This document shows, one piece after another, positions 1-5,753 of a DNA stretch of 9,786 bases; position 1 is the first letter of the stretch; every line of letters starts with the position of its first letter. The notes beneath the pieces were generated by a model, which searched no databases, had not been told where the DNA came from, and saw only the letters and a program-made list of their open reading frames with translations. Source of the DNA: an uncultured Curvibacter sp. (GTDB lineage Bacteria; Pseudomonadota; Gammaproteobacteria; Burkholderiales; Burkholderiaceae). Where the stretch lies: the NCBI GenBank assembly GCA_946481355.1, contig CAMLNH010000074.1:1-9786 (forward strand). Direction: 5' to 3'. Made by a program: the position numbers and the translations under genes.

Positions 1-336
1 GATGATGCCGTTGTGCACCAGGGCCACGCGCGCGGCGCGCGCGACGGCGTCCGCGCCCGTGCCGTGGCTGAAGTGCGGGTGGGCGTTGTGCACGGCGGGC
101 GCGCCATGCGTGGCCCAGCGCGTGTGGGCGATGCCGGTGTAGCCCGTCACGGCATCGCGCTGCACCTGCTCTGCCAGCTCGGCCACGCGCGAGGTGCTGC
201 GCGCACGCTGCGGACCGGCCGTGGTGTGCACGGCCACGCCGCAGGAGTCATAACCGCGGTACTCGAGCCGCTGCAGGCCCTGCACCAGGACCGGAACAAT
301 GTTTTGCTGGGAAACGGCGCCGACGATGCCACACAT
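1..336 (-). CDS. glmS: Glutamine--fructose-6-phosphate aminotransferase (isomerizing), N-terminal part, cut by window edge
   Basis: GlmS makes glucosamine-6-phosphate from fructose-6-phosphate and glutamine, the first committed step towards UDP-GlcNAc, in the cytoplasm. Only the first 112 codons are present; the gene runs off the left edge. The protein begins MCGIVGAV, which places the catalytic N-terminal cysteine of the class II glutamine amidotransferase domain at residue 2. Further family motifs follow: [23 protein letters not shown] and VHNGII at the cut end, all close to E. coli GlmS. The start is set by the obligatory Met-Cys and by a GGAG Shine-Dalgarno at 346-349, nine bases upstream. 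It is divergent from the Lrp-type regulator across an AT-rich spacer of 135 bases. I found no convincing sigma70 promoter for it by eye. The identity is essentially certain; only the C-terminal isomerase domains are unseen. Confidence 0.97.
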   Translation of the reverse strand, partial: MCGIVGAVSQQNIVPVLVQGLQRLEYRGYDSCGVAVHTTAGPQRARSTSRVAELAEQVQRDAVTGYTGIAHTRWATHGAPAVHNAHPHFSHGTGADAVARAARVALVHNGII

Positions 337-395
337 GAGTGCTCACTCCAGAACAAGATGCCGCGATGGTAGAAGGCTTGATGAAAAATATCTGA

Positions 396-424
396 TTGAT
401 TTTCAATAGAAATTGAACTTTAAT
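396..424 (+). promoter_or_regulatory. Probable sigma70 promoter of the Lrp-type regulator
   Basis: TTGATT at 396-401 matches four of six bases of the -35 consensus. After a spacer of exactly 17 bases, TTTAAT at 419-424 matches five of six bases of the -10 consensus. Transcription would start near 431, giving a leader of about 40 bases before the ATG at 472. The stretch 381-471 is about 18% G+C by hand count, far below its surroundings, as expected of a promoter region in a GC-rich genome. Found by eye; no transcript data. Confidence 0.5.
402..417. promoter_or_regulatory. Inverted repeat, candidate operator for the Lrp-type regulator
   Basis: TTCAAT at 402-407 and ATTGAA at 412-417 form a perfect 6-4-6 inverted repeat. 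It fills the spacer of the proposed promoter (402-418) almost exactly. A second, longer-range repeat, TGAAAA at 382-387 against TTTTCA at 400-405, partly overlaps it. AT-rich imperfect dyads next to the regulator's own gene are typical of Lrp/AsnC-family sites, and many members repress themselves. The occupant is an inference from position. Binding here would block RNA polymerase and could also affect glmS on the other strand. Confidence 0.45.
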
Positions 425-471
425 TTCACAAAAATCAATGTTCATCTAAATATTTCAAAAAACAAATTATT

Positions 472-969
472 ATGGAATCAATCGCGATCGATCAGATTGA
501 CCTGCTGCTGCTCGACGCCCTGCAGCAGGACGCCAGCCTGAGCAACCAGGCCCTGGCGGCGCGTGCCCATATCTCGCCGCCCACCTGCCTGCGCCGCGTC
601 AAGCGCCTGGTGGACAGCGGGCTGGTGGAAAAGCAGGTGGCCATCCTCGGCGTGGACAAGCTCACACCCTTGCTGGGCCACGGGCTCACGGCCATCGTCG
701 AGATCACGCTGGAGCGTCAGGGCGAAGAGGCGCAGGCGGCCTTCGAGCAGCGCGTGGCGGCCGACGCGACCGTGCAGCAGTGCTACCGCGTCTCGCCCGG
801 TCCGGACTTCGTGCTCATCGCCCATGCGCGCGACATGCCGGACTATCTGGCGCTGGCGCAGCGCCTCTTCACGGCCGACGCCAATGTGCGCAACGTCAAG
901 AGCTACTTCAGCGTCAAGCGCAGCAAGTTCGGCACGCGCGTGCCGCTGCCGGCACGGCTGCCCGGCTGA
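472..969 (+). CDS. Lrp/AsnC family transcriptional regulator
   Basis: A 165-residue DNA-binding regulator of the usual Lrp/AsnC length. Residues about 5-55 form the winged helix-turn-helix (IDQIDLLLLDALQQDASLSN, then a recognition helix around SPPTCLRRVKRL at 35-46). Residues about 68-155 form the ligand-binding RAM/ASNC domain, with FVLIAHARDM and a C-terminal NVRNVKSYFSVKRSKFGT segment. Such proteins form dimers and higher oligomers and usually respond to amino acids; the ligand here is unknown. The start is fixed by the normal family N-terminus, although no Shine-Dalgarno precedes it (the 20 bases upstream are almost only A and T). It is divergent from glmS, and its promoter region holds a good operator candidate. 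Its stop codon directly abuts that of the convergent histidine kinase. Family assignment is firm; regulation of glmS is inferred from position only. Confidence 0.93.
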   Translation: MESIAIDQIDLLLLDALQQDASLSNQALAARAHISPPTCLRRVKRLVDSGLVEKQVAILGVDKLTPLLGHGLTAIVEITLERQGEEAQAAFEQRVAADATVQQCYRVSPGPDFVLIAHARDMPDYLALAQRLFTADANVRNVKSYFSVKRSKFGTRVPLPARLPG

Positions 970-1728
970 TCAGACGGCGCGCAGCAGCGTGAAGCTCACG
1001 CGGCAGCCCGCGTCGGGTGCGCCCTCGGCACGGATGCTGCCGCCGTGGCGCTCGACGATCTTGCGCGCCAGCGCCAGACCCAGACCCAGGCCCTCGAACT
1101 GGCTGGCCCCATGCAGGCGCTGAAACACATGGAAGAGCTTGTGCTGGCGCACCGGATCGAAGCCCACGCCGTTGTCGGCCACGGTGTAGGTGACCCAGCC
1201 CTCAGGCACCAGCTCGGCACGGATGGTGATCTCCGCCGGTGTACGGCCGCGCGTGAACTTGACGGCGTTGGACAGCAGGTGCACAAAGAGCTGGCGCAGC
1301 AGCGCCGCGTCGCCGAAGAGCAGGGGCAGACCGTCCTGGATCTGCCAGTCGATGGCGCGCCCCGCGCAGGCCTCGGCCAGCTGGGCCTGCGCCTCGGCGA
1401 TCAGTGCGGCAGCCTCAAGCTCCTGCACCTGCAGCTCGGTGCGGTCGAGCTGGCTCCAGGCCATGAGCCCGTCGATCTGCTGGCCCAGGGTGCGTGAGGC
1501 GCCCTGGATGGTGTCCAGGTAACCCGCGGCCTCGCCCGGCAGCACCGGCCCCATTTCCTCGCGCAGCAAGGCGGCGTAGGACAGGATGTGGCGCAGACTG
1601 GCGCGCAGGTCGTGCGAAACCGCGTAGGCAAAGTCGCCCAGCGCACCGCGCGCGGCATGGAGCTCGGCACGCAGCCGTTCGATCTCCTGGTCGGGGACCG
1701 GTTCGCCCGGAAGCAGGTCGGTGTTCAT
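970..1728 (-). CDS. Small soluble sensor-less histidine kinase, phytochrome-type HisKA plus HATPase
   Basis: A 252-residue two-component histidine kinase without a membrane segment or recognisable sensor domain. A short charged helix (about 13-32) leads into the dimerisation and phosphoacceptor domain, with the H-box VSHDLRASLRHI and phosphoacceptor His39. The part after it (MAWSQLDRTEL) recalls bacteriophytochrome-type kinases. The ATPase domain follows: N-box LLSNAVKF with Asn154, G1 box VADNGVGFDP with Asp185, and G2 box GLGLGL at 213-218. The H-box has Ser44 where most kinases have proline (HDLRAPL). The chosen ATG at 1728 lies seven bases after the glmU stop; an upstream in-frame ATG would lie inside glmU. 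Its ribosome site is weak, so translational coupling to glmU is likely. No response regulator is in the window. It may need a partner protein for sensing. Kinase class is firm; signal and target are unknown. Confidence 0.88.
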   Translation of the reverse strand: MNTDLLPGEPVPDQEIERLRAELHAARGALGDFAYAVSHDLRASLRHILSYAALLREEMGPVLPGEAAGYLDTIQGASRTLGQQIDGLMAWSQLDRTELQVQELEAAALIAEAQAQLAEACAGRAIDWQIQDGLPLLFGDAALLRQLFVHLLSNAVKFTRGRTPAEITIRAELVPEGWVTYTVADNGVGFDPVRQHKLFHVFQRLHGASQFEGLGLGLALARKIVERHGGSIRAEGAPDAGCRVSFTLLRAV

Positions 1729-1735
1729 ACCGTGC

Positions 1736-3148
1736 TTACTTCTTGTTCTTCTGCGGCCGCTGCCAGTTGCCCAGGCTGACCTGCTTGGCACGCGCCACGG
1801 TCAGCGTGCCAGGTGCCGTGTCCTTGGTGATGGTGGAGCCGCCGCCCACGGTGCCGCCGGCGCCGATGGTCACGGGTGCGACCAGCACGCAGTTGCTGCC
1901 GATGTGCACGTCGTCGCCGATCACCGTGGTGTGCTTGTTGGCACCATCGTAGTTGGCCGTGATGCTGCCCGCACCGTAGTTCACGCGCTCACCCACCTGC
2001 GCGTCCCCGATATAGGCCAGGTGGTTGGCCTTGGCGCCCTGGGACAGGGTGGCGGCCTTGATCTCGACAAAGTTGCCGATGTGCACCTCATCGCCGAGCT
2101 TGGCGCCCGGGCGCAGGCGCGCATAGGGGCCGATCAGCGCGCCGGCACCGACCTCGATGCGGTCCTTGGCGCTGACCCCGCCCTCGATGTGCGTGTAGGG
2201 ATGGATCACCGTACCCGCACCGATGCTGGCGTTGCTGATGCTGCAGTGCGCGCCGATGCGCACCCCCTCGCCCAACTCCACGCGTCCGGCGAAGACGCAG
2301 TTGACGTCAATCTCCACGTCCTGGCCGCAGAGCAGTTCACCGCGCACGTCGAACCTGGCCGGGTCGGCCAGGCGCACGCCCTGCTCCATGAGGCTGCGCG
2401 CCGCGCGCTGCTGGTAGGCACGCTCGAGCTCGGCCAGCTGCACCGGGCTGTTGACGCCGGCCACCTGCAGCGCGTCGACGATCTTGTAGCCGACCACGGG
2501 CACGCCCTGTGCAACCGCGAACTTCACCACATCGGTCAGGTAGTACTCGCCCTGGGCGTTCTTGTTGTCGAGCCGGCCCAGCCAGGGTTTGAGCAGGCGC
2601 GCGGGCACGGCCATGATGCCGCTGTAGACCTCGCGGATCTGGCGCTGGGCTTCGGAGGCGTCTTTGTGCTCCACGATGGCCTGTACCGCGCCCGAGCCAT
2701 CGCGCACGATGCGCCCATAACCTGTGGGGTCGGCGAACTCGATGGTCAGCAGCGCCAGCTTGTCGCCGCCGCAGGCTGCAATCAGCGCGCCCAGGGTGTC
2801 GCCCTGCGTCAGCGGCACATCGCCCGAAAGCACCACGACGATGCCGTCATCCGGCAGGGCCGGCACGGCCTGCTGCACCGCGTGGCCCGTGCCCAGCTGC
2901 GGCTCCTGGCGCACGAACTGCAGCATGCCGCCACCCGGGTGCACCACGCCGGCCTCGACCTCGGCCGCACCATGGCCCGTGATGACCACCACGCGCCGCG
3001 CATGCAACCCCACGGCGGTGTCCACCACGTGCTGCAGCAAAGCGCGTCCGGCGAGACGGTGCAATACTTTGGGCAGACGGCTTTTCATGCGGGTGCCTTT
3101 GCCCGCGGCCATGATGACCACATCCACTGCCTGTCCGTTCTGCTTCAT
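1736..3148 (-). CDS. glmU: Bifunctional UDP-GlcNAc pyrophosphorylase / glucosamine-1-phosphate N-acetyltransferase
   Basis: GlmU acetylates glucosamine-1-phosphate with acetyl-CoA and couples the product to UTP, giving UDP-GlcNAc for peptidoglycan and lipopolysaccharide. The protein has 470 residues, against 456 in E. coli. The N-terminal uridylyltransferase shows AAGKGTRM at 14-21, PKVLH with Lys27, SGDVPL with the metal-binding Asp110, TGYGRI, VEHKDA and NAQGEYYLTD at 197-206. The C-terminal left-handed beta-helix shows IGPYARLRPGA, HIGNFVEIK, the likely catalytic His376 in KANHLAYIGD, and GAGSITANYDG. The start at 3148 is preferred over an ATG 29 codons upstream because AGGAAGG at 3152-3158 lies just before it and the sequence from there matches known GlmU. 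It probably leads an operon with the histidine kinase seven bases downstream. It diverges from the lipoprotein gene with only 13 bases between starts, so its promoter must lie inside that gene. Confidence 0.97.
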   Translation of the reverse strand: MKQNGQAVDVVIMAAGKGTRMKSRLPKVLHRLAGRALLQHVVDTAVGLHARRVVVITGHGAAEVEAGVVHPGGGMLQFVRQEPQLGTGHAVQQAVPALPDDGIVVVLSGDVPLTQGDTLGALIAACGGDKLALLTIEFADPTGYGRIVRDGSGAVQAIVEHKDASEAQRQIREVYSGIMAVPARLLKPWLGRLDNKNAQGEYYLTDVVKFAVAQGVPVVGYKIVDALQVAGVNSPVQLAELERAYQQRAARSLMEQGVRLADPARFDVRGELLCGQDVEIDVNCVFAGRVELGEGVRIGAHCSISNASIGAGTVIHPYTHIEGGVSAKDRIEVGAGALIGPYARLRPGAKLGDEVHIGNFVEIKAATLSQGAKANHLAYIGDAQVGERVNYGAGSITANYDGANKHTTVIGDDVHIGSNCVLVAPVTIGAGGTVGGGSTITKDTAPGTLTVARAKQVSLGNWQRPQKNKK

Positions 3149-3161
3149 GCGCCTTCCTGTG

Positions 3162-4028
3162 ATGACAACCTTGCCCCGCATTATCCGTGCGCCGCTGCTG
3201 GTTCTGCTGTTCCTTTTGGGGGGCTGCAGCGCCATGCAGACCGGCTACAACAACGCCCCCTCGCTGCTCTACTGGTGGCTGGACGGCTACGTCGACTTCA
3301 ACCCCGGCCAGGCCGACCCCGTGCGCGACAGCCTGGTCTCGCTGCAGGCCTGGCACCGGCGCGAGGAACTGCCCGCCTACGCCACCCTGCTGCAACGCCT
3401 GCATCAGGACGCAGGCCAGGACATCACGCCGGAACAGGCCTGTCGGCAGCTGGACCAGGCACGCCTGCACCTGCAACGCCTGGGCAACCAGACCGCCATG
3501 TCCCTGGCCCCGCTGATCCCCACCCTGCAAGCGGAGCAGCTGCGCCACCTGGCACGCCAGCTGGACAAGCACGACCAGAAATGGCGTGAGGAATGGCTGG
3601 ACGGCACGGCCGAAGAACTGCTGCAGCGCCGCCTCAAGCGCACCGTGGACCGCTACGAAGATTTCTACGGACGCCTCAGCGAGGCCCAGCGTCAGTACCT
3701 GCGCCAGCGGCTGGCCGGGGTGGGCTTCGACGCCCGCGTCGTCTGGGCCGAGCGCCTGCGCCGCCAGCAGGACCTGCTGCGTGTGCTGCAGGAGCATCGC
3801 AACGGCGACCGCCCGGCCCATGTGGAAGCCGAGCTGATGGCCTGGGTGCAGCGCAGCTTCGAATCACCCGATCCTGCCACGCGGGCCTACCTGAAAGGGC
3901 TCGTGGACCAGGGTTGCCAGACCCTGGCCGGCCTGCACAACGGTACCAGCCCGGAACAGCGCCGCCGCCTGGCGGGTAAGCTGCTGGGCTATGAGAACGA
4001 TCTGCGTGCCTTGATCGCCTCGCGCTGA
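3162..4028 (+). CDS. Putative DUF6279-family lipoprotein
   Basis: A 288-residue predicted lipoprotein of unknown function. It begins with a short basic region (Arg6, Arg9), a hydrophobic stretch at 10-19 and the lipobox LGGC, with Cys22 as the lipidation site. Ser23 at the +2 position favours the outer membrane by the usual rule. The mature part is mostly helical and rich in Arg, Gln and Leu. It opens with YNNAPSLLYWWLDGYVDF at 29-46, a pattern I associate with the DUF6279 family. The ATG at 3162 gives the best signal peptide; an in-frame ATG at 3147 would add five residues. Neither has a good Shine-Dalgarno. It diverges from glmU and is followed 64 bases later by the DUF3617-like gene. Lipoprotein status is well supported; the family name is from memory and the role is unknown. 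Confidence 0.85.
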   Translation: MTTLPRIIRAPLLVLLFLLGGCSAMQTGYNNAPSLLYWWLDGYVDFNPGQADPVRDSLVSLQAWHRREELPAYATLLQRLHQDAGQDITPEQACRQLDQARLHLQRLGNQTAMSLAPLIPTLQAEQLRHLARQLDKHDQKWREEWLDGTAEELLQRRLKRTVDRYEDFYGRLSEAQRQYLRQRLAGVGFDARVVWAERLRRQQDLLRVLQEHRNGDRPAHVEAELMAWVQRSFESPDPATRAYLKGLVDQGCQTLAGLHNGTSPEQRRRLAGKLLGYENDLRALIASR

Positions 4029-4030
4029 GG

Positions 4031-4049
4031 CCTGGTCCGGCGGGCCAGG
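4031..4049 (+). other. GC-rich hairpin just after the lipoprotein gene
   Basis: CCTGGTCC at 4031-4038 and GGGCCAGG at 4042-4049 can form an eight-pair stem (one G-T pair) with a three-base loop GGC. It begins two bases after the stop codon. No run of T follows, so it does not look like a standard intrinsic terminator. It could protect the 3' end, slow polymerase or attenuate transcription into the next gene. It also overlaps the -35 position of the promoter proposed for that gene. Confidence 0.4.
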
Positions 4050-4071
4050 GTCTGCCAGAATGAACAGACCC
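4048..4071 (+). other. Second hairpin sharing bases with the first
   Basis: GGGTCTG at 4048-4054 and CAGACCC at 4065-4071 are perfectly complementary over seven bases, with a ten-base loop. The first two bases also belong to the 3' arm of the hairpin at 4031-4049, so the two stems compete. If transcription reads through from the lipoprotein gene, this lies 11 bases upstream of the ribosome site of the next gene. Function unknown. Confidence 0.35.
4053..4061 (+). promoter_or_regulatory. Weak extended -10 promoter candidate for the DUF3617-like gene
   Basis: TG at 4053-4054, one base, then CAGAAT at 4056-4061 fit an extended -10 element, four of six in the hexamer. The -35 position 17 bases upstream (TGGTCC at 4033-4038) matches three of six. 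A start near 4068 would leave about 25 bases before the ATG at 4093, including the strong ribosome site. It may be a chance match; the gene could instead be read from the lipoprotein promoter. Confidence 0.28.
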
Positions 4072-4092
4072 CATCCGCACCGGAGGATTCCC

Positions 4093-4683
4093 ATGCTGAA
4101 CCGTTACGCTCCCCTCGCGCTGCTCGGCGGCCTGCTGCTGGCCGGCGCCGCCCAGGCCGACAACGCGCTCTCCGATCTGCGGCTCTTCAAGTCCAGTCCC
4201 CTGGGTCAGGGCCTGTGGCGCATGGAACTGGTCTCCAGCGACGACCCGCAGATGGCCCGCGGCGCGGCTGCCATGGGCAAGACCGCGCTGTGCATGGACG
4301 TGGCCCGGCGCATGACCCAGGGCTCACCCGCCGAGAACCCCCAGTGCACGCCCAAGGTGCTGCGCAACACCGACACGCAGGCCGAGATCGAGGTCAGCTG
4401 CAAGGACGGCGGGAATTCGCGCATGCTGATGACGCGCGAGAACGACAAGAGCTACCTGATGGACACGACCGTCAGCAAGGACGGCAAGGCGCGCAACTTC
4501 AAGGTCCGCTACACCCACGCCGGCGCCTGCAAGGGTGACAGCATGATGCAGTTCGACAAGAACAGCCCCATGTGCCAGCAGATGGACCCGGCCCGCATGC
4601 AGGCCGCCTGTGCCCGCCTGCCCGAGGCCTCACGCGCGCAATGCGAACAGCAGATGAAGGGCATGGCCGCGGCCTGCCAGTGA
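4093..4683 (+). CDS. Secreted Cys/Met-rich protein, DUF3617-like
   Basis: A 196-residue exported protein of unknown function. A signal peptide is clear: Arg4, a hydrophobic core at about 6-18, and a likely cut after the AQA motif at 20-22, giving a periplasmic product. The middle resembles DUF3617 proteins: GLWRMELVS, a cysteine in ALCMDV, a second in PQCTP, then EVSCKDG and a beta-rich stretch. The mature protein has eight cysteines, an even number that would suit four disulfides. Residues 146-196 are unusual, with five cysteines and seven methionines. The start is fixed by GGAGG at 4082-4086, six bases before ATG, and by the signal peptide; a longer in-frame ATG at 4060 lacks both advantages. 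It follows the lipoprotein gene and meets the metallo-hydrolase-fold gene end to end, four bases apart. DUF3617 membership is probable, not certain. Confidence 0.82.
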   Translation: MLNRYAPLALLGGLLLAGAAQADNALSDLRLFKSSPLGQGLWRMELVSSDDPQMARGAAAMGKTALCMDVARRMTQGSPAENPQCTPKVLRNTDTQAEIEVSCKDGGNSRMLMTRENDKSYLMDTTVSKDGKARNFKVRYTHAGACKGDSMMQFDKNSPMCQQMDPARMQAACARLPEASRAQCEQQMKGMAAACQ

Positions 4684-4687
4684 AGAC

Positions 4688-5677
4688 TCAACTCTGCAAA
4701 GCGGCCCACATCTGCTTGTCGCGCTCGGCGGTCCAGATGCGCGGGTGCTTGATGCCGCTGGCCTCGTCGTAGGCGCGCGTCACATCGAAGGGCAGGCAGT
4801 GTTCGTAGATGAAGACATGGCCGAAGATGGGATCCATGGTCTTGCGGGTATGCGCCATGGCCGCCTTGAGGTCCATGCCCTGGCTCACGGCCTCCTGCGC
4901 GGCGTGGTACAGGGTCTGCACCCAGCGTTTCGTGTAGTCGAGTGACTTGTTGACGTTGGCGTTGCCCTTCATGGCCTCGCCGCGGCCCGGCACCAGGTAC
5001 TCGGCCTTGAGCGCGCGCAGGGCTTCCAACGTGGCCGGCCATTCGGCCAGCTGGGCGTCGCCGGTGTAGACGCCGGCCTCGTACTCGACGAGGTCGCCCG
5101 AATACAGCACCTTTTCCTCCTCGACCCAGGCGATGGTGTCGCCGCGCGTGTGGCCCGGGCCCGGACTCCAGATCTGCACCACCACGCCACCGAGGTTGAT
5201 CGACAGCTTGCCCGGCACCTCGCCCTTCACGGGGTTGCCGCCACCGATCACCATCGTGGGCCAGGTCAGGCCGGGCACGGTCTCGGCGTTGCGGAACAGG
5301 CGCGGGAAGCGCTCCATCTCGCTCTTCATGTCCTGCGCGCCGCGCTCGCGGATCAGCTCCAGCGTGCCCTGGCTGGCGATGATCTCGGTCGCACCCTCGG
5401 CCGCGTAGGCGTAGGCACCGAGCACGCGCACCGCGTGGTAGTGCGTGAGCAGCACGTACTTGATGGGCAGGTCGCTGACGGTACGGATCTTGGCGATGAG
5501 GTCCCGGGCCATGGCCGGCGTGGCCGTGGCGTCGCTGACGAGGATGTAACGGTCCCCAATGATCACGCCCGAGTTGGGATCACCCTCGGTGGTGTAGGCC
5601 CAGCAGTGTTCGCTCAGGCGCTCGAAGGTGGTCTTCTTGTCCGTCAGGTCGGCTTGCGAGGCGAAGGCTTTGCCCAT
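4688..5677 (-). CDS. Metallo-beta-lactamase-fold protein with incomplete second metal site
   Basis: A 329-residue cytoplasmic protein of the metallo-beta-lactamase fold; substrate unknown. The zinc motif normally reading HxHxDH is here His79-Tyr-His81-Ala-Val83-Arg84. The later ligands His176 (GPGHTRGDT) and Asp195 (YSGDLVE) are present. The position where a late histidine is expected reads PGRGE with Arg232. The first, three-histidine metal site is thus intact, while the second has lost its Asp and both His. The reading frame is clean, with a conserved-looking C-terminal region (IYEHCLPFDVTRAYDEASGI), so this is not a decayed gene. I recall similar THYHAVRVLG proteins in other Proteobacteria, annotated only as MBL fold. 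The start is supported by AGGAG at 5683-5687, five bases upstream. It lies 76 bases after the cyclo-ligase gene on the same strand, with its own promoter candidate and repeats between. It could be hydrolase, oxygenase or non-enzymatic. Confidence 0.87.
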   Translation of the reverse strand: MGKAFASQADLTDKKTTFERLSEHCWAYTTEGDPNSGVIIGDRYILVSDATATPAMARDLIAKIRTVSDLPIKYVLLTHYHAVRVLGAYAYAAEGATEIIASQGTLELIRERGAQDMKSEMERFPRLFRNAETVPGLTWPTMVIGGGNPVKGEVPGKLSINLGGVVVQIWSPGPGHTRGDTIAWVEEEKVLYSGDLVEYEAGVYTGDAQLAEWPATLEALRALKAEYLVPGRGEAMKGNANVNKSLDYTKRWVQTLYHAAQEAVSQGMDLKAAMAHTRKTMDPIFGHVFIYEHCLPFDVTRAYDEASGIKHPRIWTAERDKQMWAALQS

Positions 5678-5703
5678 GGTGGCTCCTAGGTGATGGAGCC
5701 GCG

Positions 5704-5709
5704 ATTTTA
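5704..5709 (-). promoter_or_regulatory. Candidate -10 element for the MBL-fold gene
   Basis: Read on the minus strand this is TAAAAT, five of six matches to TATAAT. A start near 5697 would leave about 20 bases before the ATG at 5677, including the AGGAG ribosome site. No good -35 hexamer lies at 16-18 bases; that interval is instead filled by the TTACG/CGTAA repeats at 5707-5732. This is what an activator-dependent or repressed promoter would look like, but the reading is only by eye. Confidence 0.35.
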
Positions 5710-5732
5710 CGGAAGCGTAATCCGTTACGCTT
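5707..5732. promoter_or_regulatory. Phased TTACG/CGTAA inverted repeats, candidate operator
   Basis: TTACG at 5707-5711, CGTAA at 5716-5720 and TTACG at 5725-5729 are three alternating half-sites, each starting exactly nine bases after the last. The right pair extends to a perfect inverted repeat, AAGCGTAA at 5713-5720 and TTACGCTT at 5725-5732, with a four-base centre TCCG. No T-run follows on either strand, so a terminator is unlikely. It sits directly upstream of the proposed -10 of the MBL-fold gene, where a regulator would act. The binding protein cannot be named from this window. Confidence 0.5.
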
Positions 5733-5753
5733 AGCGCAAACCGTTCAGCAGCC

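Noticed and set aside
337..471. A glmS ribozyme or other glmS riboswitch in the leader.
   Set aside because: That ribozyme is known from Gram-positive bacteria. The spacer is AT-rich, shows no matching core, and glmS has a short conventional leader with a ribosome site.
970..1791. A longer histidine kinase starting at 1791.
   Set aside because: The added 21 residues come from within glmU and are basic and unstructured. The ATG at 1728 just after the glmU stop fits operon spacing.
1721..3589. A 622-codon open frame on the plus strand opposite glmU.
   Set aside because: It mirrors glmU, whose protein matches the known enzyme end to end. Long antisense frames are common in GC-rich coding DNA. 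The translation is His/Gly/Ala-rich without domain signs.
2847..3821. A 324-codon minus-strand frame across the lipoprotein gene and the start of glmU.
   Set aside because: It is antisense to the lipoprotein gene and then runs in another frame through glmU. It has low-complexity composition and no ribosome site that I can see.
5426..5443. Treating the MBL-fold gene as a pseudogene because its metal motif is broken.
   Set aside because: There is no frameshift or early stop, codon use matches the neighbours, the ribosome site is good, and other ligands are kept. The change is more likely a family feature.
5713..5732. The 8-4-8 inverted repeat as a Rho-independent terminator for the cyclo-ligase.
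   Set aside because: No T-run follows the stem on the minus strand, and the stem holds several A-T pairs. Its position beside a -10-like box fits an operator better.
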